The notes: generated by a model not told the origin, from the sequence alone. A stretch of 64,000 bases of DNA from Mobilisporobacter senegalensis (GCF_003752155.1 NZ_RJVG01000001.1:581375-645374), one strand, 5' to 3'; positions 8,997 to 18,708 are shown, counted from the stretch's first letter. Numbers and translations: made by a program.

Positions 8997-10055
8997 ATGA
9001 ATTCAATTGAATTGTGTTCTAATCATGTGTCAAATGTCACCTTAGTTTCAAATCTATTTATTGATACATATATGCCTGTAGCTAATGGCTCTTACGTAAA
9101 AGTATATTTATATTTGCTTCGCTGTATTTCTAATTCTAAATGTGATATATCAATATCTTCAATTGCAGATCGTCTTGAAGATTCAGAAAAAGATATTATT
9201 CGTGCATTAACATATTGGGAAAAGGTCAATATATTGACACTTTGCAGAGATGGAAATAATGAGATTACCCAAATCATTTTTAACGATTTAAGCCCTGGCG
9301 AAAAAGCCAGTACAGATAATAATCTTAATTTATTTGAAACCGAGTCTTCCGCCACGAAAGAAACTGCTTTACATACAGATAAGCCAACATATACACCTGC
9401 CCAAATAGAAGAATTGACTAAAAACGAAGAGGTAAAATGGTTATTAAAAATCATTGAAATATATTTAGAAAGGTTTTTAAAACCTGCAGATATTCAGTTG
9501 ATCTTATATTTATATGAAAGTGTAGGGTTCTCAGTCGAACTCATTATGTATTTATATGAATACTGTGTATCAAAAAATAAAAAGAATCCATCTTACATAG
9601 AGGCCGTTGCTATTTCCTGGGCAGAAGAAGGAATTGATACTGTAGAAAAAGCGGAAGCCTCAACAGCAATTTATAATACAAATTACAATGCAGTGAATAA
9701 GGCATTTGGACTCAACAGAGCGCCTGGTAATGTAGAGCGCCAGTTTATCAATAAATGGCTTAACCAATATGGTTTTGATATCGATATTATCGTGGAAGCT
9801 TGCAATCGAACTCTTTTAATGGTGCAAAAACCTGATTTTAAATATGCAGATAAAATTTTAGAGAATTGGTATAAGAATCATGTACATCATTTGAGTGATG
9901 TTTCTAAATTAGATGACCTTCATAAATCTTCTCCAAAATTACAGGGAAAAGAAGTAATTGCAAAGCCATCTAATAATAAGTTCAATGCTTTTCCACAAAG
10001 AAATTATACGAAAGAAGATTATTCTTCCATGGAACAACGTTTACTCACAAAATAA
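8997..10055 (+). CDS. DnaB/DnaD-superfamily replication initiation protein
   Basis: A 352-residue protein with an N-terminal winged-helix-like part (about residues 30-85) and two DnaD-type domains. Each domain ends in the DNA-binding motif YxxxI/VxxxW: YIEAVAISW (200-208) and YADKILENW (283-291). The tandem domains plus a dnaI gene 11 bases downstream recall the B. subtilis dnaB-dnaI pair. DnaB/DnaD proteins bind DNA with DnaA or PriA and help DnaI load the replicative helicase. The ATG at 8997 is chosen because AGGAG (8981-8985) and GGAG (8991-8994) precede it; the upstream ATG at 8976 has no ribosome site. Confidence 0.85.
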   Translation: MNSIELCSNHVSNVTLVSNLFIDTYMPVANGSYVKVYLYLLRCISNSKCDISISSIADRLEDSEKDIIRALTYWEKVNILTLCRDGNNEITQIIFNDLSPGEKASTDNNLNLFETESSATKETALHTDKPTYTPAQIEELTKNEEVKWLLKIIEIYLERFLKPADIQLILYLYESVGFSVELIMYLYEYCVSKNKKNPSYIEAVAISWAEEGIDTVEKAEASTAIYNTNYNAVNKAFGLNRAPGNVERQFINKWLNQYGFDIDIIVEACNRTLLMVQKPDFKYADKILENWYKNHVHHLSDVSKLDDLHKSSPKLQGKEVIAKPSNNKFNAFPQRNYTKEDYSSMEQRLLTK

Positions 10056-10066
10056 GGAGAATCATA

Positions 10067-11056
10067 ATGGCGCTGAAAAATTTTCAATATAATACCATAC
10101 TTCGTGAATATGACAGCAGACAATTAAAAAATAAACATGATTTAGATATGCGTATTGCCAAAATATATAAAGAGATTCCAGAATTAAAAGAAATTGATGA
10201 AAAAATAGTTGCCGGTTCTATTGCAGATACCAAAAAATTATTGATGGGTGACGAATCTGTTCTAGAAAAATTAAAAGAAGATAATCTTGATTTGTCCATG
10301 AGGAAAATAGAATTATTATGTGAGCATGGATATAGTCCGGATTATCTAACTCCTGATTGTGCCTGCCCTGATTGCAAAGACACCGGATTCATTGGAAATA
10401 AAAAATGCCACTGTTTTAAACAGGCAATTGTTGATCTGGTATATTCCCAGTCCAATATTAAGCGGGCCATTGCTATGGAGAATTTTAGTACGTTCTCCTT
10501 TGATCACTATTCTAACGACTATGTGGAAGAGACCACTAAACTGACCCCTTATGCCAATATTCACAAAGTAGTGGATTCCTGCAAAAATTTTATTAAAGAT
10601 TTTGATAAGAAATATGAGAATATACTTTTGTATGGCAATACCGGTGTTGGAAAAACCTTTCTTGCAAATTGTATTGCGAAGGAGCTTCTGGATAGTGCTC
10701 ATACTGTAATATATCTTACGGCATTTCAATTATTTGATATTCTTGAGAAGAATAAATTCAGAAAAAATGATGATAATTATGAAGCAGAGAATCAATTTGA
10801 TTATATTTTAGATTGTGATTTACTCATCATTGATGACCTTGGTACGGAGTTAAATAATACATTTGTAACTTCACAATTATATTTATGCATCAATGAACGT
10901 CATTTAAGACAAAAATCTACCATTATTTCTACAAATCTTTCCTGGAATGATTTAAATACTAATTATAGTGAACGAATATTTTCCAGGATTACGAGCAATT
11001 ACATATTGCTTAAAATCGTAGGAGACGACATCCGTCTCAAGAAAGCTTTCTCTTAA
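10067..11056 (+). CDS. dnaI: DnaI/DnaC-type AAA+ helicase loader
   Basis: ATPase that loads the replicative DNA helicase at origins and restart sites. The N-terminal half has a zinc-type cysteine cluster (C98, C100, C103, C114, C116) in the arrangement DCACPDCKDTGFIG, as in DnaI. Walker A is GNTGVGKT (190-197) and Walker B LLIIDDLG (252-259). Length (329) is normal for DnaI. AAGGAG stands 8-10 bases before the ATG, and only 11 bases separate it from the upstream DnaB/DnaD-like gene, so the two form an operon. Confidence 0.93.
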   Translation: MALKNFQYNTILREYDSRQLKNKHDLDMRIAKIYKEIPELKEIDEKIVAGSIADTKKLLMGDESVLEKLKEDNLDLSMRKIELLCEHGYSPDYLTPDCACPDCKDTGFIGNKKCHCFKQAIVDLVYSQSNIKRAIAMENFSTFSFDHYSNDYVEETTKLTPYANIHKVVDSCKNFIKDFDKKYENILLYGNTGVGKTFLANCIAKELLDSAHTVIYLTAFQLFDILEKNKFRKNDDNYEAENQFDYILDCDLLIIDDLGTELNNTFVTSQLYLCINERHLRQKSTIISTNLSWNDLNTNYSERIFSRITSNYILLKIVGDDIRLKKAFS

Positions 11057-11115
11057 TAGTTATTATTACTAAGTTTATGCCGTTATACTTACATTATTTT
11101 TTCTGTTTTTTAGCC

Positions 11116-11144
11116 TTGACTAAATATTTCGATAATGGTATAAA
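11116..11144 (+). promoter_or_regulatory. promoter of prs
   Basis: TTGACT (11116-11121), 17-base spacer, TATAAA (11139-11144), about 50 bases before the prs start codon. Confidence 0.65.
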
Positions 11145-11196
11145 TTTAATGGACTTTGTAACTTATTGAATTGCACGATTAACGGAGGACTTAGTA

Positions 11197-12363
11197 ATGT
11201 CACAGGAAAAATTTGTCGAAACCATACCGGTTGGTACATTAGGTATCATTGCACTTGAAAGTTCAAGAGCACTTGGTAACAAAGTAAATGATTATATTGT
11301 AAAATGGAGACAGGAGAAAGATAGTGAACATAAATCAACGATTGCTTTTACTGGTTACCAAAGAGATTCTTATCTTTTAGATGCTGCATGCCCACGTTTT
11401 GGCTCAGGAGAAGCAAAAGGTCATATCAGAGAATCTGTAAGAGGGGATGATCTTTATATTTTGCTTGATGTATGTAATTACAGTATTACTTACAATCTTT
11501 TTGGACAGACCAATCATATGTCCCCTGATGATCATTATCAAGATCTTAAGAGAATTATTGCTGCAGTAGGTGGCAAAGCACGTAGAATCACAGTTATTAT
11601 GCCTTTCTTATATGAAAGCAGACAACATAAACGTAGTTCCAGAGAATCCCTTGATTGCGCATTAGCACTTCAAGAACTAATAAATATGGGTGTTGAAAGT
11701 ATTATTACCTTTGACGCTCATGATCCTAGAGTTCAAAATTCTATCCCGCTAAAGAGTTTTGAAACAGTTCAGCCAACTTATCAGTTTATTAAATCACTGC
11801 TTAAGAATGTACCCGATCTTACTGTAGATGCAGATCACATGATGGTAATCAGTCCGGATGAAGGTGCCATGAGCAGAGCTGTTTATTTTGCCAATGTACT
11901 TGGAATTGATATGGGTATGTTCTATAAACGTCGTGATTATACAACAATCGTTAATGGACGTAATCCAATTGTAGCACATGAATTCCTGGGGACAGACTTA
12001 AAAGGAAAAGATGTTGTTATCATTGATGACATGATCTCTTCTGGAGACAGTATGATTGATGTAGCTACTGAGTTAAAACGCCGTGATGCCGGCAGAATTT
12101 TTGTAGCTTCTACTTTTGGGTTATTTACCAATGGATTAGAGCAATTTGATAAGGCGTATGAAAGTGGTTTAATCTATCGTGTGCTAACAACAAATTTAGT
12201 ATATCAATCAGAAGAACTTCTATCAAAACCTTATTATATCAGTGTTGATATGAGTAAATATATCGCTTTGCTAATAGATACATTAAATCATGATGCATCT
12301 ATCAGCGGATTCTTAAGTCCAACAGAACGTATTCAAAATGTTTTGAATCGTTATAAAAAATAG
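11197..12363 (+). CDS. prs: ribose-phosphate pyrophosphokinase (PRPP synthetase)
   Basis: Makes PRPP from ribose-5-phosphate and ATP for purine, pyrimidine, His, Trp and NAD synthesis. It carries the PRPP-binding motif DVVIIDDMISSGDSM and the upstream KRRDYTTIVNG region. At 388 residues it is longer than the usual 310-320-residue bacterial enzyme and differs at the N-terminus, matching the long form common in Clostridia. Ribosome site GGAGG is 9 bases before the ATG. It has its own promoter and terminator. Confidence 0.92.
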   Translation: MSQEKFVETIPVGTLGIIALESSRALGNKVNDYIVKWRQEKDSEHKSTIAFTGYQRDSYLLDAACPRFGSGEAKGHIRESVRGDDLYILLDVCNYSITYNLFGQTNHMSPDDHYQDLKRIIAAVGGKARRITVIMPFLYESRQHKRSSRESLDCALALQELINMGVESIITFDAHDPRVQNSIPLKSFETVQPTYQFIKSLLKNVPDLTVDADHMMVISPDEGAMSRAVYFANVLGIDMGMFYKRRDYTTIVNGRNPIVAHEFLGTDLKGKDVVIIDDMISSGDSMIDVATELKRRDAGRIFVASTFGLFTNGLEQFDKAYESGLIYRVLTTNLVYQSEELLSKPYYISVDMSKYIALLIDTLNHDASISGFLSPTERIQNVLNRYKK

Positions 12364-12381
12364 AAAATATTATTACAGACA

Positions 12382-12430
12382 GAAAAAACCTTGATGTCAT
12401 CCCTTTGGATTTGACTTCAAGGTTTTTCTT
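12382..12430. terminator. terminator between prs and the class A PBP gene
   Basis: GAAAAAACCTTGA and TCAAGGTTTTTC arms with an inner GTCA/TGAC extension form a hairpin with A/T tracts on both sides, serving the two convergent genes. Confidence 0.8.
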
Positions 12431-12466
12431 ATAATTATAGAACTCTTCTACTTAAATGCTTAATAT

Positions 12467-14755
12467 TTACTGCTGATAGTCTCCAACATAATAATCTCCT
12501 ATATTATCCGTTGATTCTCCTACGATATCCGGTTCTTCACCTATGGGTTCCTCTTCTATTGGTTCCTCTCCCATACCGTCATCTATTTCTTCACCATCAT
12601 CATCTATATTCTCATCTGGAATATTGTTATCAATATCTTCTGTACCATCATCAATATCTGTAGGCGGAGTATCAATAACCTCTTGTTCTTCTGTATTTGT
12701 TTCTTCTTCCTTTATTTCTTCTTCCACTTCAACTTCTTCAACGGTTGCTTCCTCTGTCTTTTCATTACTTACATAGCCTTTAAACTGCTTGTTCTCTAAT
12801 CCCTCATGAATTATATTCATATATTGTTTCCATATGTTACCTGGATAAGAAGATCCATAAAGATTATTTAAAGTTTTTGGAGTATCATATCCAACCCAGA
12901 CACTTGTTGTATAATATGGGGTATATCCAACAAACCAGCCATCTTTTTTATCATTCGTTGTCCCTGTTTTCCCTGCACAACTCATATTCGTCAGGGCAAG
13001 TCCTCTACCTGTTCCATATTTTAATACACCTGTTAATATATTAGTCATGGTCCTTGCCGCATTCTCTTCATAAACGGGCACCAGATTAATATGATCAGTT
13101 ACTAATTCTAAACCTTTTGAGTCTGTAATATTTACAATACATGTAGGTTCCCTATAGATACCATCATTTTGAATAGCCGCATAGCCAGATGCCATTTCTA
13201 CGGTACTTGCTCCGTAAGTAAAACCACCTAAAGACGCAGCCGGATAATAATCATTTTTATCAATTCTGGCAAAATCCATCTTTTTTATAAAGCTTAATCC
13301 CACCGTCGGTGTAATATCTTCAAATATTTTCCATGCAACTACATTCTTTGATTGTTCCACTGCTTTTCTTAAAGTAATTTTGCCCGAATATCTGCCATCG
13401 GAATTGCTTGGTCCGCCTTTAAACTTTTTATCTTCAACTATTTGCTCTGAAGTATATCCAAGTTGCAGCGCTGGTGTATATACAATTAACGGCTTTATTG
13501 AACTTCCTGGCTGTCTAAAACTTTGATAAGCTCTATTTAAAGTATATCCATCTAAATTCTGGCTTCTTCCACCAACGATCGCTGAAACTCTTCCTGTGGC
13601 ATTATCAATACTTGTTGCTGCCCCTTGAAGTAAGTAAACACCATTGTCGCCTTTTTCTTTAAAATCTTTTAAAGTTTCATCCACTGCTTTTTGCAATTCT
13701 TTTTGAAGTTTTGGATCAATAGAAGTGTAGATTCGATATCCATCTTTATATAAGGATTGCTGGCTCTCTTTATAATATTCATTATATAATGCATCATATT
13801 TTTCTTTTTCCTGATCAGAATTGAACTCATATTGAAATACAAATCCCTGTCTCTTCATTAATGCTTTGATTGCACAGTGATATACATAAGTTTCAACATA
13901 ATTATTTCTTTTAATTGTCTTAATATTAAGCTTGATTTCCTCTTTTACTGCTTTATCATGCTCTTGTTCTGTAATGTTTCCATCCTCAAGCATTTGCCCT
14001 AAGATACGGTCTCTTCTTTTTATTGTGTTTTCTATATAATCAACGGGATCATATATGGTAGGATTATTAGGAATTGCACATAAGAAAACAATCTGGGATA
14101 AGCTTAAATCTTTTACATTCTTATTAAAATATCCTTTACTTGCTGCTTCAATCCCATAATATCCATTGGAGAAATATATATTATTTAAATAAAATTCCAT
14201 TATTTGATATTTCTCATATTTTTTCTCCATTTCCAATGCAATAAACATTTCTTTTATTTTACGCTCCCAACTTACTTCATGGGTCAGGAATATGTTTCTG
14301 CTTAACTGTTGAGTAATGGTACTTGCACCCTGGTGGATATCCCCTCTGTTACGAACAAGGGCAACTCCGGCTCTAATGATTGCTTTTAAGTCGACTCCTT
14401 TATGGCTCAAAAATTTCTTGTCCTCAATAGAAATCATGGCATTTACCGCGGAATCTGGAATATCCTCATAAGGAATATAATGAACATCTTTTGTTCCTTT
14501 TAAAGTTGATAATAATTTACCGTTTATATCATATACAAAGCTTGTTTCCGCCTGCCTGAATGTTTCTTCCGTAGACTTAGCAATATAAGTTTTTGCTTCT
14601 TCCTGCATATTGATCAGATCTTTTCCGTACCTGAGATAAAAAAGTATCCCTAATACCAGCATTGCACTTAACATGATTAAAGTAAATACTTTAAGTGATG
14701 TTTTTATTGCATGCCAAACTTTATTCTTCTTTTTCTGTTTCTTTTTTGTAGCCAT
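12467..14755 (-). CDS. class A penicillin-binding protein (PBP1A family)
   Basis: Bifunctional peptidoglycan synthase. A basic cytoplasmic N-terminus (MATKKKQKKKNK) precedes one transmembrane helix (about 22-42). The glycosyltransferase GT51 domain has catalytic Glu in SIEDKKF (E111) and GASTITQQLSRN (143-154). The transpeptidase domain has SxxK at S418-K421 (PGSSIKPL), SKN at 469-471 and KTG at 596-598. The last 95 residues or so are a strongly acidic low-complexity tail rich in Glu, Asp and Ile, outside the cell. The glycosylation and crosslinking steps both occur on the outer membrane face. Start is the ATG at 14755. Confidence 0.95.
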   Translation of the reverse strand: MATKKKQKKKNKVWHAIKTSLKVFTLIMLSAMLVLGILFYLRYGKDLINMQEEAKTYIAKSTEETFRQAETSFVYDINGKLLSTLKGTKDVHYIPYEDIPDSAVNAMISIEDKKFLSHKGVDLKAIIRAGVALVRNRGDIHQGASTITQQLSRNIFLTHEVSWERKIKEMFIALEMEKKYEKYQIMEFYLNNIYFSNGYYGIEAASKGYFNKNVKDLSLSQIVFLCAIPNNPTIYDPVDYIENTIKRRDRILGQMLEDGNITEQEHDKAVKEEIKLNIKTIKRNNYVETYVYHCAIKALMKRQGFVFQYEFNSDQEKEKYDALYNEYYKESQQSLYKDGYRIYTSIDPKLQKELQKAVDETLKDFKEKGDNGVYLLQGAATSIDNATGRVSAIVGGRSQNLDGYTLNRAYQSFRQPGSSIKPLIVYTPALQLGYTSEQIVEDKKFKGGPSNSDGRYSGKITLRKAVEQSKNVVAWKIFEDITPTVGLSFIKKMDFARIDKNDYYPAASLGGFTYGASTVEMASGYAAIQNDGIYREPTCIVNITDSKGLELVTDHINLVPVYEENAARTMTNILTGVLKYGTGRGLALTNMSCAGKTGTTNDKKDGWFVGYTPYYTTSVWVGYDTPKTLNNLYGSSYPGNIWKQYMNIIHEGLENKQFKGYVSNEKTEEATVEEVEVEEEIKEEETNTEEQEVIDTPPTDIDDGTEDIDNNIPDENIDDDGEEIDDGMGEEPIEEEPIGEEPDIVGESTDNIGDYYVGDYQQ

Positions 14756-14790
14756 ATTATACCTCTTATTCTGCTTATATTTACTGTTTA

Positions 14791-16611
14791 TTACCTTGAT
14801 TCATCGGTTAATAGAATTTTATGGTAAGGAATATTTAGTTCCTTCAATAGCTGTTCTTCCCTTTTATGACAAGTAAATATTAAAATCTGTCTGTCTTTTT
14901 CTTTGGTAAGCATCCTCAATACACCTCTCAAACGTTTTTCATCATAGTATGCAAAAGTATCATCCAAAATTAATGGCATATTATCTTCGGCAAATATTAA
15001 TCCGGCGACTGATAAACGTAATGCGAAATAAAGCTGCTCTATTGTTCCCACACTAAACTTGTCTAAATCTATAAATCGGTCTTTATATTCTATTTTAACA
15101 TCTAACTTTTCATCGATTTTAATATCATCATATTTACCATCCGTTTGCTCTCTCATAATTCCAGATAGGATTTTATTTAAATTCTGCCCAAAATCATCAT
15201 GAATATTTGAAGAAATATGGTTAATGGTATTCATTGCCAAATTGATTGCTAAAATCTCTTTTTCTTCATCTCTAAGTTTTCTTTTCAATTCATTAAGGGC
15301 TTCTTTTTTCTCATAAAGATTTAATTCTTTCTCTTCCAGAATACTTAACTCCCATTTCCGTTTTTCAAGGTCAATCTTAAGGTTCTCCTTTTTCTTTCTG
15401 GACTCTTCCTTCTTAAGCTCAAGGCTGCCCTTAAGAGAATGGATCTCTTTCTCCAGTCTATTCATGGATGAAAAGTCAACCTTTGTAATTTCACATATTC
15501 TAGCTCCATAATTAAGTATGTATTTCTCCTCTTCCCTGATCAGAGCAGAGATATCTTTTATAGAATTTTGAATTTTCTCCTTTTCAAAACCAGGTACCGG
15601 ATTCTTTCCATGAACAGGCTTATTTATTATATAGTATACGCCCCATGTAAGGATTATACCAAAGATTATAATGAGTGAATTAAATGTGTTAATTCCCCTA
15701 AAAAATATTACTCCTGTTATTATAATTAATAAACTAAGAACCCAATATATAATTTTACTTTTTGAAGCTTTTGCATCTTTCTTTGAATTTACCTGAAAGT
15801 TATTCAGTAATTCCTCATAGCTTTTCTTTTGCTCTGATAACCTTAGCAATTGTTTATATTTTTCCCTGATTTCCGGATATAAAGAAATAAAATCATAAAT
15901 TTTGTCCAATTCTTCTTTTTGATTCAATTCATCCTCTTGTTTTAACTTTATTTCTAACTGCTTTATTGAGGATGCCAGTTCTTCTATCTTAACTTCTTCC
16001 AGCATATCTTCTTTTGTCTGAACTTCAAGAGTATCAATTTTAATCTTTGTCTGGTTGCCTTCCATCTGCTTTTTCTTAAGATTCAGATAATTGATTGCCT
16101 TTCCAATATCCACCTGATTACTTTTTGATAAAGACAAATTTGTAATATGGTTCTGAACTTCCGATGCCAGTTCCTTGTCTGTCCTGGCTTTTAATTGTTC
16201 AATACTAATAGTATTTTTATAATTATCTTCCGTTAGTCCCTCTATAAAGGAAACCCCTTTTACAGAGGTTGGCAAGACTTCTCTTCCATTTTCCAGATCT
16301 ATCACTTTATATTCTTTATTCTCTTTATGAAAGTTTCGATGGATACGATAGTTTTTACCCTTATATTCCAGATCAAGACTCCCTCCATAAATTGCCGGTG
16401 TTTCCCATGGTTGATACCTTGAATAACTATCGTCTTTGGAGGCTCTTCCTCTTTGTTTTTCAATTCCGAATAACATTCCGGTGAGAAAACTATGGATGGT
16501 TGATTTTCCAGCTTCATTGTCTCCATATATAAGGTTGATTCCTTCTTTTAATTCTATATTTTTGTCCAGAAATTTCCCAAAATTCTTTAGTCTTAATGTC
16601 GTAAACTTCAA
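14791..16611 (-). CDS. YhaN/SbcC-like AAA ATPase with internal membrane helices
   Basis: RecF/SMC-type ATPase of 606 residues. Walker A is GDNEAGKST (30-38), the ABC signature region is FSVGTIEQLYFALRL (519-533) and Walker B PLILDDTFAYYD (546-557). Coiled-coil-like stretches flank two hydrophobic helices at about 286-304 and 310-329. The partner nuclease gene lies 4 bases upstream, as in the B. subtilis yhaO-yhaN pair, so a DNA-repair or end-processing complex is likely. It is much shorter than SbcC (over 1000) or YhaN (over 900). The central helices suggest membrane attachment, which is inference. Confidence 0.8.
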   Translation of the reverse strand: MKFTTLRLKNFGKFLDKNIELKEGINLIYGDNEAGKSTIHSFLTGMLFGIEKQRGRASKDDSYSRYQPWETPAIYGGSLDLEYKGKNYRIHRNFHKENKEYKVIDLENGREVLPTSVKGVSFIEGLTEDNYKNTISIEQLKARTDKELASEVQNHITNLSLSKSNQVDIGKAINYLNLKKKQMEGNQTKIKIDTLEVQTKEDMLEEVKIEELASSIKQLEIKLKQEDELNQKEELDKIYDFISLYPEIREKYKQLLRLSEQKKSYEELLNNFQVNSKKDAKASKSKIIYWVLSLLIIITGVIFFRGINTFNSLIIIFGIILTWGVYYIINKPVHGKNPVPGFEKEKIQNSIKDISALIREEEKYILNYGARICEITKVDFSSMNRLEKEIHSLKGSLELKKEESRKKKENLKIDLEKRKWELSILEEKELNLYEKKEALNELKRKLRDEEKEILAINLAMNTINHISSNIHDDFGQNLNKILSGIMREQTDGKYDDIKIDEKLDVKIEYKDRFIDLDKFSVGTIEQLYFALRLSVAGLIFAEDNMPLILDDTFAYYDEKRLRGVLRMLTKEKDRQILIFTCHKREEQLLKELNIPYHKILLTDESR

Positions 16612-16615
16612 GGTA

Positions 16616-17680
16616 TCACCCCTTTGCTTTTAGTAATGCCTCTATACCATAATATAAAGCTTTATCTGCAATCTCGTCTTCTAAACCGGTACGACGGATG
16701 CTCTCTATATACATTCCAATGATATTATCTTTATTCATATAATATAATTCACTAAAGTCATAGTCAGGGACAGTTGTGTCCATAACCTGTATTATATTTC
16801 CTATATCATATAACGAATTTATGTCAATTTCGTTTTCAGAATCTCTAATTCCTTTTAAAATTAATTTATATATATTATATTCACCAATTTCAGCAACTTT
16901 CCCCTTAATAAAATCAAGTATTTTTCCATTGGTCATATCCGGTTCTACTTCAACCTCTAAATGAATATATTCCCTTTTTGCCAATGGAATAAAAGAAATA
17001 TCACTTTTATTCCCCTCCATATCCTTTTGTATATCTCCTATGATATATCCATGTCTTCCTGTCTCATTTTTATCAAGAGGTTCCAGTGAGCCAGAGTAAG
17101 CAATCCTGTCAGTGATAAATTCCTGCTTATGTATGTGGCCTAAGGCAACATAATCATATCCCAATGACTTAAGATTATTCTTGTCAATTGGAATATCTTT
17201 CTCATCCCCTCCATGAGCTATTAAAATATTGATGCACTCCTTATCTTCAGGATATGCATTTGTGTATTTTGCTTCTAAGATGTCTCTCTGATGATAGCTA
17301 AATCCATAAACTCTGGTATTATGCTCAGGAAAGTATAAGCTATCCAGCTTTTCATTATCCAGCATAAATACTTGTTCACACCATTGAAAATTAATATAAT
17401 GGGAACGTTCATTTATATAATCATGATTTCCTGCAATTATAATTACTTTTGTTCTATTTAATTTGGAAAAACCATAATTGATCTCTTTTATATCTCTAAC
17501 CAGGGGCTGATTGTGAAAAAGATCTCCTGCTATGAACAAAAAATCAACTGCTTCCCGATTACATATTTCCAATAAGTTAAAGAAAGTCTCTTTAATCTCT
17601 TCCTTTCTTAATTCACTCCAAGGCATGCCCTTATCTGGCTGCATTCCAAGATGAACATCTGCAATATGGATAAATTTCAT
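16616..17680 (-). CDS. SbcD/YhaO-like metallophosphoesterase (DNA exonuclease subunit)
   Basis: The calcineurin-type phosphoesterase motifs appear in order: IADVHLG, GDLFHNQ, GNHDYI, AHGGDE and LGHIHKQE, giving a two-metal nuclease site of the Mre11/SbcD type. The C-terminal third is a capping region without recognisable motif. The start is the ATG at 17680, preceded by GGAGGAG; the frame can be extended only to a TTG inside that ribosome site. It is the first gene of a two-gene operon with the ATPase subunit and diverges from queT. Confidence 0.88.
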   Translation of the reverse strand: MKFIHIADVHLGMQPDKGMPWSELRKEEIKETFFNLLEICNREAVDFLFIAGDLFHNQPLVRDIKEINYGFSKLNRTKVIIIAGNHDYINERSHYINFQWCEQVFMLDNEKLDSLYFPEHNTRVYGFSYHQRDILEAKYTNAYPEDKECINILIAHGGDEKDIPIDKNNLKSLGYDYVALGHIHKQEFITDRIAYSGSLEPLDKNETGRHGYIIGDIQKDMEGNKSDISFIPLAKREYIHLEVEVEPDMTNGKILDFIKGKVAEIGEYNIYKLILKGIRDSENEIDINSLYDIGNIIQVMDTTVPDYDFSELYYMNKDNIIGMYIESIRRTGLEDEIADKALYYGIEALLKAKG

Positions 17681-17861
17681 GATTTTCTCCTCCAAGTCAA
17701 GCCAAGCAAATCTAATATCCTAGTTCTATTTGACAAATTAATGTAAGAATATTGTATTCTTTCATAATATATCATCTAGCTAGTATAACACAAATGTGTG
17801 TTCTTTTAAATGTTTTTAAGTTTAAGTTTTTATTAATAAAGTCTTTCAAAAATATTATCTC

Positions 17862-17890
17862 TTGCATTTTTTAAAAAAGTCTTGTATATT
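17862..17890 (+). promoter_or_regulatory. promoter of queT
   Basis: TTGCAT (17862-17867), 17-base spacer, TATATT (17885-17890). The leader then contains a CTGATGA/TCATCAG hairpin before the putative riboswitch. Confidence 0.5.
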
Positions 17891-17931
17891 ATATAGTGCT
17901 GTAAAATCTGATGATTCATCAGAATGACTTT

Positions 17932-17974
17932 CGAGTGTTCGTAACCTTCCACTCGTAAAACAAAACTAAAGGAG
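17932..17974 (+). promoter_or_regulatory. putative preQ1-type riboswitch
   Basis: A 6-bp hairpin (CGAGTG 17932-17937 with CACTCG 17950-17955) is followed by an A-rich tail, AACTAAAGGAG, that runs into the ribosome-binding site. CCTT in the loop (17944-17947) can pair with AAGG of the tail (17969-17972), making the small H-type pseudoknot typical of preQ1-I aptamers and hiding the ribosome site. The downstream gene is a queuosine-precursor transporter. The loop sequence is not the classic one, so the class is uncertain. Confidence 0.5.
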
Positions 17975-17982
17975 AATTGAAT

Positions 17983-18471
17983 ATGAGAAACAAAAGTTTA
18001 TTATTTTTAGTGCAATCTTCTATGATTGCAGCAATTTATGTAGTCTTAGTCTACATATTTAAACCAATCAGCTTTGGAGCCATCCAAGTCAGAATTGCAG
18101 AAGTTTTAACCATATTACCAATGTTTACTCCTGCTGCCATTCCTGGATTGACCCTCGGCTGTTTCTTAGGAAATTTCTTAACTGGTGCAGATATGTTAGA
18201 TGTGATTTTTGGTTCCTTAGCCACATTACTTGGAGCACTTGGTTCTTATGGACTTAGAAGATACAAATTCCTTGTACCTCTTCCACCAATAATAGCCAAT
18301 ATTGTTATCGTTCCATGGATTCTACGTTATGCATATAATATCCCGGATGCGATTCCTTTTATGATGCTTACAGTGGGAATCGGGGAAGTGATCTCTTGTG
18401 GAGTACTTGGTATTATACTTATATTCGCATTAGATAGATATAAAGACGTAATTTTTAAAAATATAAATTAA
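17983..18471 (+). CDS. queT: QueT-family queuosine precursor transporter (ECF S-component)
   Basis: A 162-residue integral membrane protein of the QueT family, the substrate-binding component of an ECF transporter for preQ0/preQ1 or a related precursor. Recognisable blocks are FKPISFGAIQVRIAEVL, MFTPAAIPGLTLGCFLGNF and LDVIFGSLATLLGALGSY, with five or six hydrophobic helices. The general ECF module (EcfA/T) is not in the window. The ATG at 17983 with GGAG 8 bases upstream is preferred to the in-frame TTG at 17977. A putative preQ1 riboswitch overlaps the ribosome site. Confidence 0.9.
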   Translation: MRNKSLLFLVQSSMIAAIYVVLVYIFKPISFGAIQVRIAEVLTILPMFTPAAIPGLTLGCFLGNFLTGADMLDVIFGSLATLLGALGSYGLRRYKFLVPLPPIIANIVIVPWILRYAYNIPDAIPFMMLTVGIGEVISCGVLGIILIFALDRYKDVIFKNIN

Positions 18472-18482
18472 GATGATATTTT

Positions 18483-18521
18483 GGGCTTCCAGAGTTTAAT
18501 AGACTATGGAAGCTCTTTTTT
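18483..18521 (+). terminator. queT terminator
   Basis: GGCTTCCA (18484-18491) pairs with TGGAAGCT (18507-18514), followed by a T run. Confidence 0.8.
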
Positions 18522-18708
18522 ACTTGAAAGTATAGAATGTAACATGGTATTGTATACTTAATTAATATATCAAGTGAAATTCAAGCCAGATATGTTTCAA
18601 TTACAACACAATTTAGTCCCATTTATCAAGGGACATAACAGCTGTCATCTTCCACTTTAAATTTTATGCAAAATTGGGTTATCTTTGATAGAAATATGAG
18701 GTGAACAT

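Noticed and set aside
12543..12776. A serine-rich plus-strand open frame
   Set aside because: It is the antisense shadow of the acidic tail of the class A PBP (GAA/GAT codons read as TTC/ATC/TCA).
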